Shown here one piece after another: positions 54,001 through 59,736 of a stretch of 59,736 bases of DNA (position 1 is its first letter; each line of letters opens with the position of its first letter). Source of the stretch: Candidatus Methanophagales archaeon (GTDB taxonomy: Archaea; Halobacteriota; Syntropharchaeia; Alkanophagales; Methanospirareceae); the NCBI GenBank assembly GCA_017883965.1, contig JAFNKG010000007.1, positions 1 to 59,736 of the forward strand, in the 5' to 3' direction. Made by a program: the position numbers and the translations under genes. Below the pieces are notes generated by a model. It was not told the origin of the DNA, searched no databases, and worked only from the letters and a program-made list of their open reading frames with translations.

Positions 54001-56489
54001 AATTTCTCCTCTGTTTGTATTTCTATCGGTTTACCAGGCTTATAAACCTCCCAACCCTGGTTCTTTTCAATAAAAACGGCAGAATCCATTACTCTCTCTA
54101 TCCCATCCACGATAACCGACCCTGGATTATTGAGCACCACTGGCTCATCAGCCGGAAAACAAAACCCCCTCGTTCCGAAATATTCAAGGTCATGTATATG
54201 CAAATCGCCACTGAGATGTGCATCCGCAAGCTTGGGTGGTAAGAGCAACAAATATTGTTCCTTGCAAATCTTGTCCGCTTTCTTCTTATGCGAGGTGTTG
54301 TGAACGAATAAAAAGCCATCGCCTGCAATGAAGTTCTGCGTATTTGTATCAGTAGCAATGTCATAAGTTACCTCTCTACCTACTTTTTTGCTCTCTTTAA
54401 TTTTACAGAATGTCACATCACCGTTTATCAGTTTTGAAAGGATTTCCAGCGATTTAAACACCTTCTCGTATTTATTAAATATCTTATCTGTGAGTGTATA
54501 GTCATAGCCTATTGAATGTTCGTATTTTGTGCTTTTCTCTGTTTTTTCACACAATCCACGACCACATAGCCTCTTAACATATTCGTAAGCAGCCTTAATG
54601 GAAATGTTCAATAATTCAGATATATCTTTTGGAGTGAAGGGGGATTTCCCATACTCCTTCATTATTATGTATTCAGCACGGTTATCAATTCTCTCCTTAG
54701 CGTCATTAATAAACCTTTCAATTGTACCTCTACTAAGGGATTTACCTCTCCTCGCATTTCCATAGTCCCACAACTGCACGGATTCCTTCCCACCTGTGAC
54801 ACCCCCAATTTCATTTATGATGAAAGAGATGAGGTCACCACATTCGTAGTTGTAATTTCCTATTCCCCCTTTTGCCAGGTCATAAAACTTCGTGATGCTG
54901 TTTATTCCTATATCATAAGATGTGGACCATCTCGGATTATTACGATTGCTAATGTATATGCTTGGAATGAAACCAAGAACAAGAAAGGCATACCTTAGGA
55001 ACTCAAGAATTTCTTCAGATGTAGTTGTCATCTTCATCTCACTTTTACTGCCATCACCTGCATGGTAACCTCGTATGAATCCTGATATACATTCCTCCGG
55101 TGCGTTATACATAAAAAAGGGAACTGACTTGTTCGAGCGGGTTCCGTGGAGCAAGAAAAGCGATTTGATGGCGATAACAGATTTACTGATAATGGAACAG
55201 TTGCTTTCCATTCTGGGTGTTATTCCAAATATTTCTTTGCTTAGCTCTGCAAATCTTTCATGTAATGAATCATCATTATTCGCAAAAGTAATTTTATTCG
55301 GCTCAGAGTAGCTTCCTTCACTTAAAATCAGCCCTAACCATTCCCCTAATTCTGCTGTGTTTTCGTAATACAATGGTATTTTCGGCGTATCTTTAAACCC
55401 ATGCCATGAAACGACTCTTAACTGCTTTAATTCATCCAGAGTCGGTTCGTAATTTATCTCAAACAGAATATCCAAAGGCAATCCGCAATTTTCTACGCAT
55501 TTCCTGTAATTCTTTGTTCCATTATTTTTGTCCCTTTCCCTTGTTATTTCTTCGTTTTCTCTGACTAAATCACGCAAAGGTTCGCCAACAATAAAAAATT
55601 CCTTCATTTCATCTAATGTAAGATTTTTAATCAAAATTTTATAACCATTCAAAAAACCCGTACATCCATTCCTCCGAATTCTCCTCGGTATTAAGATGGA
55701 ATCGCCGACCTTCAGTTCAGACAATGGCTTAGAGCGAACCTCTCCGTTCTTCAAGCAAAAGAAATTATGACCCGCTGTTACTCGCACTTTCTTTCCATAA
55801 GATGTGCTGACCTCGTATATATCAGCAGGTTCGTTTCTTATGAATTGAGTTATAGGGACTTCGGAAACGGTGAAGTTGTCATCAAAAGAAAAAGCCTTTA
55901 CATTATATCCTTCGTTAAATACAATCTCTGACCTCCCGTTCCGATATATTTTCCCTTCTTTCTTTGCCTTCTCCAGTATCCTATCCACAATCTCGCCTAT
56001 CGGCTTGACTGATATCTCTTTTCCTAATTTTATTAAAATTTTCTCATCACATGGAAGCGATTCTGCGTTCTCCTGTAAGTTCGCATTCTCATTCGCCTCA
56101 AATCCTTCGCCGATGTCAATAAGATGTGCATCATACACCGGCGTCCCAACCCTCGTGCATACGTTCCGCCACTCCTGATGATGATGCTCCTCTAATAAAA
56201 TCTGGTTCACTATTTCCCGCACTAAAGCACCAGAAAGCTGCGAGATACCCATTACTTTTATCCTCTTCTCAGCCTCCTTCGCTATCTCCCTCGCCGTGTC
56301 TTCGCCTATCGGAGAACTGCCATAAAACTCCCCACTTAATTTTGTTTCACGTAAAAGCTGTTTTACGATTGCTTCTCTGTCCCACTCCAGCATGTGCCCA
56401 TCGCTGGTTCGCACCTTCGGGAACCTTAATTTCATCCCGTCCAGCGTAGTCTGTATCGTGCCCATACTCCTATTAAACTTTCTTTTCAT
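48057..56489 (-). CDS. nrdD: Anaerobic (class III) ribonucleoside-triphosphate reductase with four inteins
   Basis: NrdD reduces ribonucleotides to deoxyribonucleotides with a glycyl radical. The 2810-residue precursor contains four inteins and would splice to a 763-residue enzyme. Extein parts are residues 1-143, 732-776, 1223-1451, 1929-2098 and 2635-2810. The first holds an ATP-cone (VRTSDGHMLEWDREAIVKQLL). Catalytic segments include GTRGF/CQDWD, GVSCYQ/CCAYSF and ARTPAE/TTAQRF. The C-terminus has a zinc site (CMDCSHVAMGLKEDCEKCG) and the glycyl radical at Gly2782 (SRITGYLQAVSGWNE). The upstream glutaredoxin-like gene overlaps by ATGA. No nrdG activase is in the window. Confidence 0.97.
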   Translation of the reverse strand: MKRKFNRSMGTIQTTLDGMKLRFPKVRTSDGHMLEWDREAIVKQLLRETKLSGEFYGSSPIGEDTAREIAKEAEKRIKVMGISQLSGALVREIVNQILLEEHHHQEWRNVCTRVGTPVYDAHLIDIGEGFEANENANLQENAESLPCDEKILIKLGKEISVKPIGEIVDRILEKAKKEGKIYRNGRSEIVFNEGYNVKAFSFDDNFTVSEVPITQFIRNEPADIYEVSTSYGKKVRVTAGHNFFCLKNGEVRSKPLSELKVGDSILIPRRIRRNGCTGFLNGYKILIKNLTLDEMKEFFIVGEPLRDLVRENEEITRERDKNNGTKNYRKCVENCGLPLDILFEINYEPTLDELKQLRVVSWHGFKDTPKIPLYYENTAELGEWLGLILSEGSYSEPNKITFANNDDSLHERFAELSKEIFGITPRMESNCSIISKSVIAIKSLFLLHGTRSNKSVPFFMYNAPEECISGFIRGYHAGDGSKSEMKMTTTSEEILEFLRYAFLVLGFIPSIYISNRNNPRWSTSYDIGINSITKFYDLAKGGIGNYNYECGDLISFIINEIGGVTGGKESVQLWDYGNARRGKSLSRGTIERFINDAKERIDNRAEYIIMKEYGKSPFTPKDISELLNISIKAAYEYVKRLCGRGLCEKTEKSTKYEHSIGYDYTLTDKIFNKYEKVFKSLEILSKLINGDVTFCKIKESKKVGREVTYDIATDTNTQNFIAGDGFLFVHNTSHKKKADKICKEQYLLLLPPKLADAHLSGDLHIHDLEYFGTRGFCFPADEPVVLNNPGSVIVDGIERVMDSAVFIEKNQGWEVYKPGKPIEIQTEEKFEPIKKIYRRKYSGKILCLKTIGGYQIRVTPDHVIPTDKGFKRANELEVGDCLEISKDVQLPDKNEIDLLELIKDDSVWYVKQEIDAGDYGYEKMSKKLNVPYNTVYYWFSHCSFPLLALRQLNIEIKKDAKLRYTRYARKWIPRFLPFNYNLGLFFGLLISEGHYTKEGKEIGITNKNRNILTKFSSIADEILGIVPVVKNSSTPQAIIRSKTVNKLFSDLLDIGCSSEVKQIPGKLYSKREDYLLGLLNGLFSGDGGARIKKDRGAYLSYSTQSPVLQKQVLLLLRALGINASVAEYERDNREFSDKYVIIGHPAEQKKLMDAGFKMIDEEKNRVFNEMCEMEKAENQYSEERKGIVKSIKSYDYDGYVYDLTIDNERHLFSNADGIVVHNCQDWDLRYFFYYGLMPDGSGTKASVAGPAKKPEVAILHAVKILGSAQTNFAGGQGFFNFLTFIAPYLEGLPYDEIEQLMQMFVYEMTQMQVARGGQLVFSSVQLTPGVPKIWKDKPVVYKGQVWNGEQASLRTYGEFEREARLAFKALMNVMLQGDYWGKPFNFPKPEVAIEPDFLKEDAEFNKNNPNLPTYEELYDLAFELTAKYGTPYFDNKIPEYRGAGEGVSCYQCLDKDELIPIIENGNVKVDYISNIFEKGAVDGIRADGGVEFVKLNAMTPSMEFGRFRVSPQPFKGIMRRKYRGTLLNIILESGRRIRVTLDHPLFVYRSGGFERIVASKLSTSDYLPVMKHAGFESTPVRSIDLEDVLVAGGFDSEITVKDEMVNILHAKKPGFPKTLRITPEFVRFLGYYLSEGCSDHSGRRYSVRLSFGKDEADLINDAKRCISIGLGIEPTISIESTAVNVTTNSKLLYLLLEALGCGHTANDKSVPDLLFNVEPPLVREYLYGVFAGDGNVDSHVNTLKNEYGEYESHANVIRLKLVSKSAVQKLVLLAQRINVQMNYYERIQKTTHPQTKEVYFLPTFIASITAQDQIQKFSDVVGYGSSAIHNGGMNTAGAFTRIPIKESGLSYSNLIYATQYHSGGYARINQSLIDTDGSGIVHDLVKSDIHVLRVKKIEEIDYDDYVYDLVDVEDTHNFCNALGIITGNCCAYSFKTSADDEELQDKMYFRNGKHFSMGGWQVITINCPRAAYRADGDDEKLLAELRRLMDLAVEVLKEKRRWMEKIVESGRMPFATQRPKDPHTGEKGDVAVYLDELVYIIGVVGINEMVQYHYGKQMHEDKGALRLAIRVMTEMELYAKELSQREDMKISFARTPAESLPGDEWVWIKDEWGIKREKIGEIVDRYMELFADKIEIRNGSEILDLDNLNIDLKTVAFNEEYKIGEAKITKLIRHGSNEIYKIRTSHGIIRTTPCHSVFTADEEGFPTQIEVLRLKIGDYIATPNSIDIPVNEHPIELYENMKYLDNLYIAGNREILEELYNFSSRCKDWILLNRKTSIKDMKSSWLNNELLPVKLILDCDIPIPKEEALSLKIAKSESKWPLYIIKDVKLGTLLGYLISEGTLYNNERKRIAQIANNDINIIRECGEIFKSYNINTAISMDAKGTYKLQTSNAGYDFVAWGLQAIDILGKKKIPCWLFDAPLDVVVAFIKAYNKGDGSVYCNENKRDRYFRISTIEEDFANDISFLLRRFGVAPRMVVRERDNCSSGKEYTINASGRDDLNRLKELGFDVETGQRDTSDMLPNAKNMVYKLKEDLGLTRRKFVEVFECSEWMLNIYYQDNQLTRAKLKHLVEVGHRKGIKSKYLDKIKKLVDSDISYGKVLSIDKEGVVEHTYDFEVRPMENFLAGIGCVIAHNTTAQRFAVADLLNKECRDKATKVVKGDLEKALSRINETRDLPIYYTNGTHVPPNADISLAERIKLEHVFFPIVDGGDIMHIFLGEGYPDPGGLKSLAMKIARNTQTGYYAFTKDMTVCMDCSHVAMGLKEDCEKCGSKNLDYISRITGYLQAVSGWNEGKKQELLDRVRYGKDEIK
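48588..50195 (-). other. Intein 4 of NrdD, Ser-type, with LAGLIDADG endonuclease
   Basis: Residues 2099-2634 (536). It starts SLPGDEWVWIKDE and ends GCVIAHN before Thr2635. Block B is IRTTPCH. The endonuclease motifs are LGTLLGYLISEG and FIKAYNKGDG. KIGEIVDRYMEL near its start matches intein 1. It splits ARTPAE/TTAQRF. A HTH-like segment (LGLTRRKFVEVFECSEWM) lies near residue 2540. Confidence 0.92.
50706..52136 (-). other. Intein 3 of NrdD, Cys-type, penultimate Gly
   Basis: Residues 1452-1928 (477). It starts CLDKDELIPIIENG and ends LGIITGN before Cys1929. Block B is IRVTLDH. The endonuclease motifs are FLGYYLSEG and VREYLYGVFAGDG. The penultimate residue is Gly, not the usual His. It splits the GVSCYQ/CCAYSF active-site cysteine cluster. 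Confidence 0.92.
52824..54161 (-). other. Intein 2 of NrdD, Cys-type, with LAGLIDADG endonuclease
   Basis: Residues 777-1222 (446). It starts CFPADEPVVLNN and ends DGIVVHN before Cys1223. Block B is IRVTPDH. The endonuclease motifs are NLGLFFGLLISEG and YLLGLLNGLFSGDG. A HTH-like piece (MSKKLNVPYNTVYYWF) lies before the first. The +1 Cys sits after GTRGF, at the conserved Cys of the NrdD active-site region. Confidence 0.93.
54297..56060 (-). other. Intein 1 of NrdD, Ser-type, with LAGLIDADG endonuclease and winged-helix segment
   Basis: Residues 144-731 (588). It starts SLPCDEKILIK and ends FLFVHN, followed by Thr as +1 residue. Block B is VRVTAGH. The endonuclease motifs are LGEWLGLILSEG and ISGFIRGYHAGDG. 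A helix-turn-helix-like segment (PKDISELLNISIKAAYEYVKR) lies near residues 620-640. It is homologous to intein 4. Boundaries restore NANLQENAE/TSHKKKADK in the host. Confidence 0.93.
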
Positions 56490-56752
56490 GCTCCCCCCTC
56501 TTTCTTAATCAATTCTTTAATTCGTTCTTTTCTCAACTCATCTCCGTTAAATAAATCATTGTGAGTAAGAAAAACCGAACCAATCTGAACAACAGGCGTA
56601 ATCAGCGTGAAAACGCCATTCATTCTTAACTCAGTAAGTGCTTCCGCCGTAGTTATATCCACTTCCTCGTATGCTTCCCCCTCAGCGGCTAAAAATTCTT
56701 TGACTTTTTTACAATTTGGGCATATTTCAGTCGTATAAACTCTTATCTTCAT
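56486..56752 (-). CDS. Glutaredoxin/NrdH-like redox protein
   Basis: An 88-residue thioredoxin-fold protein with an active site CPNC in IRVYTTEICPNCKKVKEFL. TPVVQIGSVFLTHND gives the cis-Pro and glutathione/partner region, in short NrdH style. Its stop overlaps the nrdD start (ATGA), so the two are translationally coupled. In some archaea a similar redoxin reduces the active-site disulfide of class III NrdD, and the CYQCC cluster of this NrdD fits that type. That makes this protein the likely electron donor. Confidence 0.9.
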   Translation of the reverse strand: MKIRVYTTEICPNCKKVKEFLAAEGEAYEEVDITTAEALTELRMNGVFTLITPVVQIGSVFLTHNDLFNGDELRKERIKELIKKEGGA

Positions 56753-56958
56753 CTTTCTTCCACCTTAATTAAATAATAAACAACAGACAAATTTATGTCT
56801 AACTCTATATAATATTTTCCACATGACTTCCAGTGGAGGGGAGTTCTGATAAACGTGTTCATAAAAGACTTCCCTTCTGCATGCATAATTAAAAGGTTAG
56901 AATCAAAACATTTTAGATATATAAATATTAATTAGCATTATCGAATTTAGAGTATAGA
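56753..56958. promoter_or_regulatory. Divergent promoter region between nrdH-nrdD and leuA/cimA
   Basis: A 206-bp AT-rich spacer with TATA-like boxes on both sides (tatataatatt near 56806-56816, atatataaatatt near 56919-56931). A small inverted match lies between (gacttcc at 56825 and its repeat at 56867). No RNA gene or coding frame is seen. Confidence 0.5.
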
Positions 56959-58479
56959 GTGAGTAAAAGTAACATGCATGAAAGGGACAGAATAATAGAA
57001 GTCTTTGATACGACATTGAGAGATGGGGAGCAAACGCCTGGCATTTCGTTTACCAAAGAGCAGAAGCGGACGATTGCAAGGCAGCTGGACAAGCTGGGCG
57101 TGGACATAATAGAAGCAGGGACTCCGATTACGTCGAAGGAGGAGAAGGAGGTAGTGAGGGCTATCTGTGATGAGGGTCTTTCAGCAAAGATATGTGGACT
57201 GGCAAGGGTTTTAACGCAGGACATTGATGCTTGCAGTGATTGTGGTGTTGATATGGTTCATATATTCGTGCCTTCTTCCAAAATTCAGCGTGAACACACG
57301 ACAAAGATGAGTGAAGAAGAGGTAAAAGAGCAAGTATATAAGATGACGAGGTATGTCAAGGAACATGGTTTTGTGTGTATGTTCTCCGCGATGGATGCGA
57401 CACGGACGAGGTTGGATTATCTAATTGAATTATACAAAACTGCGGAAGAGGCAGGTGCGGACATCTTAAATGTTCCCGACACGGTAGGAGTGAGTGAACC
57501 TTTCTCTATATTCAAGCTTGTCGAGGAGATACATCGTGCCGTGAAGGTTCCGATTAGCATACACTGCCATAATGACTTCGGTCTGGCGGTAGCGAACAGT
57601 TTGGCGGCAGTGAAAGCAGGTGCTTCGCAAGTTCAGGTATCTGTGAATGGATTAGGGGAAAGAGCAGGAAATGCAGACCTCGTTGAGACCGTGATGAGCT
57701 TGAACTCGATTTACGGGCTAAAAACAAACATAAAGACTGAATATTTGTTCGAGACGGCAAAGCTTATTGAGCGGTTCTCAGGCGTACAAATTCCCATAAC
57801 TAAACCCATTGTAGGCGAGAATGCGTTCTCTCACGAGTCGGGAATACACGCGCATGGCGTGATAGAGAGGAGCGATACGTTTGAGCCCGGGATAATGACA
57901 CCGGAAATGGTGGGGCATAGAAGACGAATCGTGCTTGGAAAGCATACTGGGAAGCACTCGATAGAGAAGAAATTGTCAGAAATCGAGATGTTTCCATCGA
58001 AAGAAGAACTTGATGAGATACTCGAAAGGGTAAAGGAACTTGGTGCGAGCGGTAAAAAAGTCACCGATGATGACCTGTTTACGATAACAGAGGTTGTGAC
58101 TGGAGAAGTTTCAAGGCACGAGCGAGTGGTAACGCTAAAAGAGCTCTCGGTAATGACCGGGAACAATTTGATACCAACGGCATCGGTGAAAGCAATAGTG
58201 CGAGGGAAGGAATGCACAAGTGCACAGATGGGTGTTGGTCCTGTGGATGCGGCGCTAAAAGCGTTTCAAGAGATAATAGGTGGTGAAATAGGTGGTGACA
58301 TCGAGCTTAAGGATTTCAGGATAGCGGCAATAACCGGCGGTTCTGATGCACTTGCGGAGGTAATTGTGGGTGTGGAGAAGGAAGGTAGAATGGTAACCGC
58401 GAGAGGTGTGCGGGAAGACATTGTGATGGCTTCGGTAGAGGCATTTATCAATGCTGTGAACAGGTTGATGCAGAGATAA
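56959..58479 (+). CDS. 2-isopropylmalate synthase or (R)-citramalate synthase
   Basis: A 506-residue Claisen condensation enzyme that joins acetyl-CoA to a 2-oxoacid: 2-oxoisovalerate (LeuA, leucine) or pyruvate (CimA, isoleucine). The N-terminal HMGL-like TIM barrel has VFDTTLRDGEQTPGIS, and the metal-binding HCHND lies in SIHCHNDFGLAVANSL. GERAGNADL and FSHESGIHAHG follow. The C-terminal part (residues 390-505) is the LeuA-type allosteric domain, which argues against the shorter homocitrate synthase AksA. The sequence alone does not separate LeuA from CimA. Start GTG 56959 or ATG 56974. Confidence 0.9.
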   Translation: MSKSNMHERDRIIEVFDTTLRDGEQTPGISFTKEQKRTIARQLDKLGVDIIEAGTPITSKEEKEVVRAICDEGLSAKICGLARVLTQDIDACSDCGVDMVHIFVPSSKIQREHTTKMSEEEVKEQVYKMTRYVKEHGFVCMFSAMDATRTRLDYLIELYKTAEEAGADILNVPDTVGVSEPFSIFKLVEEIHRAVKVPISIHCHNDFGLAVANSLAAVKAGASQVQVSVNGLGERAGNADLVETVMSLNSIYGLKTNIKTEYLFETAKLIERFSGVQIPITKPIVGENAFSHESGIHAHGVIERSDTFEPGIMTPEMVGHRRRIVLGKHTGKHSIEKKLSEIEMFPSKEELDEILERVKELGASGKKVTDDDLFTITEVVTGEVSRHERVVTLKELSVMTGNNLIPTASVKAIVRGKECTSAQMGVGPVDAALKAFQEIIGGEIGGDIELKDFRIAAITGGSDALAEVIVGVEKEGRMVTARGVREDIVMASVEAFINAVNRLMQR

Positions 58480-58629
58480 GTAACAGACAGTGAAAAATGA
58501 AAATTGCAAAGTGCAAAAGTCAAAATAAACCTTTCGTTAAGAAAGAAAGCGTTTTCTAAAAAGAAAAAGTGTTTTTACATTTTTCAATTTGCATTCTGCA
58601 TTTTGCAATTACTTTTGGGGCGAGATACC
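58480..58629. repeat. Inverted GCAAAGTGAAAA-type repeat at convergent 3' ends
   Basis: The spacer holds aatgaaaattgcaaagtgca near 58496 and its inverted counterpart (ttgcattctgcattttgcaa near 58587). Between them is an AAGAAAGAAAGCG/TTTTCTAAAAAGAAA block. A related piece (tgcaaagtgaaaagtgaaaa) follows deoxyhypusine synthase at 13659. It may be a transcription terminator for both genes or a dispersed repeat. Confidence 0.55.
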
Positions 58630-59460
58630 TCATGTCAAAATATACAACGCCACATCATCAATTGTTGACACTTCCTCCACTTCCATCTTTCCTTCCATAT
58701 ACTCGCCGAGGTCTATCTCTTTTTCTATATACTTTGGTATTAAAATCTTAATTCCAAATATCTCTCTTTCTTCTATCTTCTGCTCGTAATAAATCTGTTT
58801 TTTCTGACCCTCTGGCACCAAAAAAAGATTCATGCCGTTCTTCTCCGCCGCAACAGCCTTGTCAAACACAGCACTTACCTGCCCTATATCTCCTCCTTCT
58901 TTGATAGTTCCGGTAATAGCCACATCCTGCCTTACTTTCTTACCTTCCATCGCAGCTATGGTAGCAGCAGTAATAGAAGCTCCGGCTGAAGGTCCGCCTA
59001 TCAAAGTGCCATTTATATCAAAATAAATGATGATGTCTTTATTCGAGACGTTAATATTTGTGTAGCTCTTAGCAACTTTTACTGCTTCTCTTACCGAATA
59101 TTGCGTTTCCGGCTCGACAAACGGATTCGTATTGACCAGGACATTCCCATTTCCTTCTCTTATCTCTACATGCACCTTACCCATCACGCCTAAACGGTTA
59201 TCGCTTCTTACAGCAACGATATTAGCGCAACCGGTGCTTTCAGACACGTTTATAAAAGCCTGTATTTCCTCTTTACCTGCACTTTCAGAACTACTGGCAC
59301 TGATTAGTTCCTCGATAACATCCTGCACTTCTATTATTTGCTGCTGGTATTGATAGATGAGGAAATAAGAGGATGCAGATAAGACTAAGAGGATGAAAAG
59401 CACGGCAATTATCGCATTTTTACGGTCCATGTTCATCACTTTATAATATAACTTAATCAC
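58630..59460 (-). CDS. Membrane-anchored Lon-like (S16) serine protease
   Basis: A protein of up to 276 residues with one N-terminal membrane helix (AIIAVLFILLVLSASSYFLIY). A Lon proteolytic domain follows. The catalytic Ser lies in GGPSAGASITAA, and the Lys partner lies in FDKAVAAEKNGMNLFLVPEG. TGTIKEGGDIGQVSAVFDKA precedes it. There is no AAA+ module, as in the archaeal COG1750 family of Lon-domain proteases. The domain probably faces outside the cell. ATGs at 59436 and 59430, near the GTGATG sequence, are likelier starts than 59460. Confidence 0.87.
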   Translation of the reverse strand: MIKLYYKVMNMDRKNAIIAVLFILLVLSASSYFLIYQYQQQIIEVQDVIEELISASSSESAGKEEIQAFINVSESTGCANIVAVRSDNRLGVMGKVHVEIREGNGNVLVNTNPFVEPETQYSVREAVKVAKSYTNINVSNKDIIIYFDINGTLIGGPSAGASITAATIAAMEGKKVRQDVAITGTIKEGGDIGQVSAVFDKAVAAEKNGMNLFLVPEGQKKQIYYEQKIEEREIFGIKILIPKYIEKEIDLGEYMEGKMEVEEVSTIDDVALYILT

Positions 59461-59563
59461 ATAAAAATTAAGCAGTTGCCTCTTTTTGCTTAGCGTCCCC
59501 TAAATATTAAATACCACTTTCTATATAATTCTATTTAAAAGGTATCGCATTGGAGGGGTTTCT

Positions 59564-59736
59564 ATGGGATGGGACACCGATAAAGAACAATACAAACAAC
59601 TTATGAGAAAGAGAGCAGCTTCGCTTTACTGCCCGTTCGAAGAGTGTGAAGACCATGAGAAGACTGGAAAGGGAAACATCGTTTTCATACGGAAATATGG
59701 GGAGGGAGACGCACAAAATCTCTTTAAGTGTAAGAC
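59564..59736 (+). CDS. Zinc-ribbon protein, possible transposase N-terminus (partial)
   Basis: A strong GGAGGGG ribosome binding site precedes ATG 59564. The frame then runs to the right edge, so the gene continues outside. The visible 57 residues start MGWDTDKEQYKQLMRKRAAS and contain YCPFEECEDH and LFKCK, a CxxxxC zinc-ribbon-like half-site. The layout resembles the N-terminal zinc ribbon of IS1-like or other archaeal transposases, which read a Cys pair, a basic stretch and a second Cys pair. Without the rest, function is uncertain. Confidence 0.5.
   Translation, partial: MGWDTDKEQYKQLMRKRAASLYCPFEECEDHEKTGKGNIVFIRKYGEGDAQNLFKCK

Noticed and set aside
48057-56489. The 2810-residue frame as a giant multidomain protein such as a synthetase or adhesin
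   Set aside because: The sequence resolves fully into NrdD exteins and four inteins.

Overview
The window comes from an anaerobic euryarchaeon of the ANME-1 lineage (Ca. Methanophagales and relatives). The 16S gene contains an exact match at 6800-6817 to the target of the widely used ANME1-350 probe. The gene content is archaeal: DnaG-type primase, two-subunit-type GMP synthetase, A-type ATPase subunit C, deoxyhypusine synthase, aIF2 gamma, Thg1, geranylgeranyl reductase, EndoQ and class III ribonucleotide reductase. Coding density is high, genes sit on both strands, and TATA-like boxes and GGTGA-type ribosome binding sites are common.

Layout. 1-6.2 kb: housekeeping genes (PAC2-family chaperone end, dnaG, guaA C-subunit, tRNA-Val, argJ, fumarase beta, malic enzyme). 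6.2-11.4 kb: rRNA operon, structured leader - 16S - tRNA-Ala - 23S - tRNA-Cys, with no 5S gene where Euryarchaeota usually carry one. 11.4-17.5 kb: lone atpC, tRNA-Pro, deoxyhypusine synthase, an OB-fold membrane protein, an M50/CBS protease, a PRC-barrel protein, and overlapping thg1-queE. 17.6-35.7 kb: a cell-envelope region with three GT2/GT4 glycosyltransferases, a GT39-like mannosyltransferase, a flippase, a UbiA prenyltransferase, a geranylgeranyl reductase, two radical SAM enzymes, a phosphodiesterase, a membrane-anchored TIM-barrel protein, a methyltransferase and DUF362. It fits lipid-linked glycan or unusual lipid synthesis.

35.8-43.9 kb: an exoprotein locus. It holds a secreted papain-like C1A protease, a PEF-CTERM-like surface protein, a secreted gingipain-like C25 protease, a frame-disrupted Cys-containing secreted peptide, and two membrane or CARDB-type proteins. 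The two proteases share a C-terminal domain of about 130 residues. Past their stop codons both also share a 36-nt tail that reads in the +1 frame and ends at the same second stop. Several of these genes have leader hairpins and their own terminators.

43.9-59.7 kb: aIF2 gamma, an acyl-CoA dehydrogenase with a non-canonical catalytic site, EndoQ, initiator tRNA-Met, an 8.4-kb nrdD interrupted by four inteins (763-residue enzyme, 2810-residue precursor) with an overlapping glutaredoxin-like gene, a LeuA/CimA synthase, a membrane Lon-like protease, and the start of a zinc-ribbon ORF that may be a transposase.

The most interesting points are the four-intein nrdD, the frameshift-like signals clustered in the exoprotein locus, and the rRNA operon that lacks 5S but keeps tRNA-Cys.
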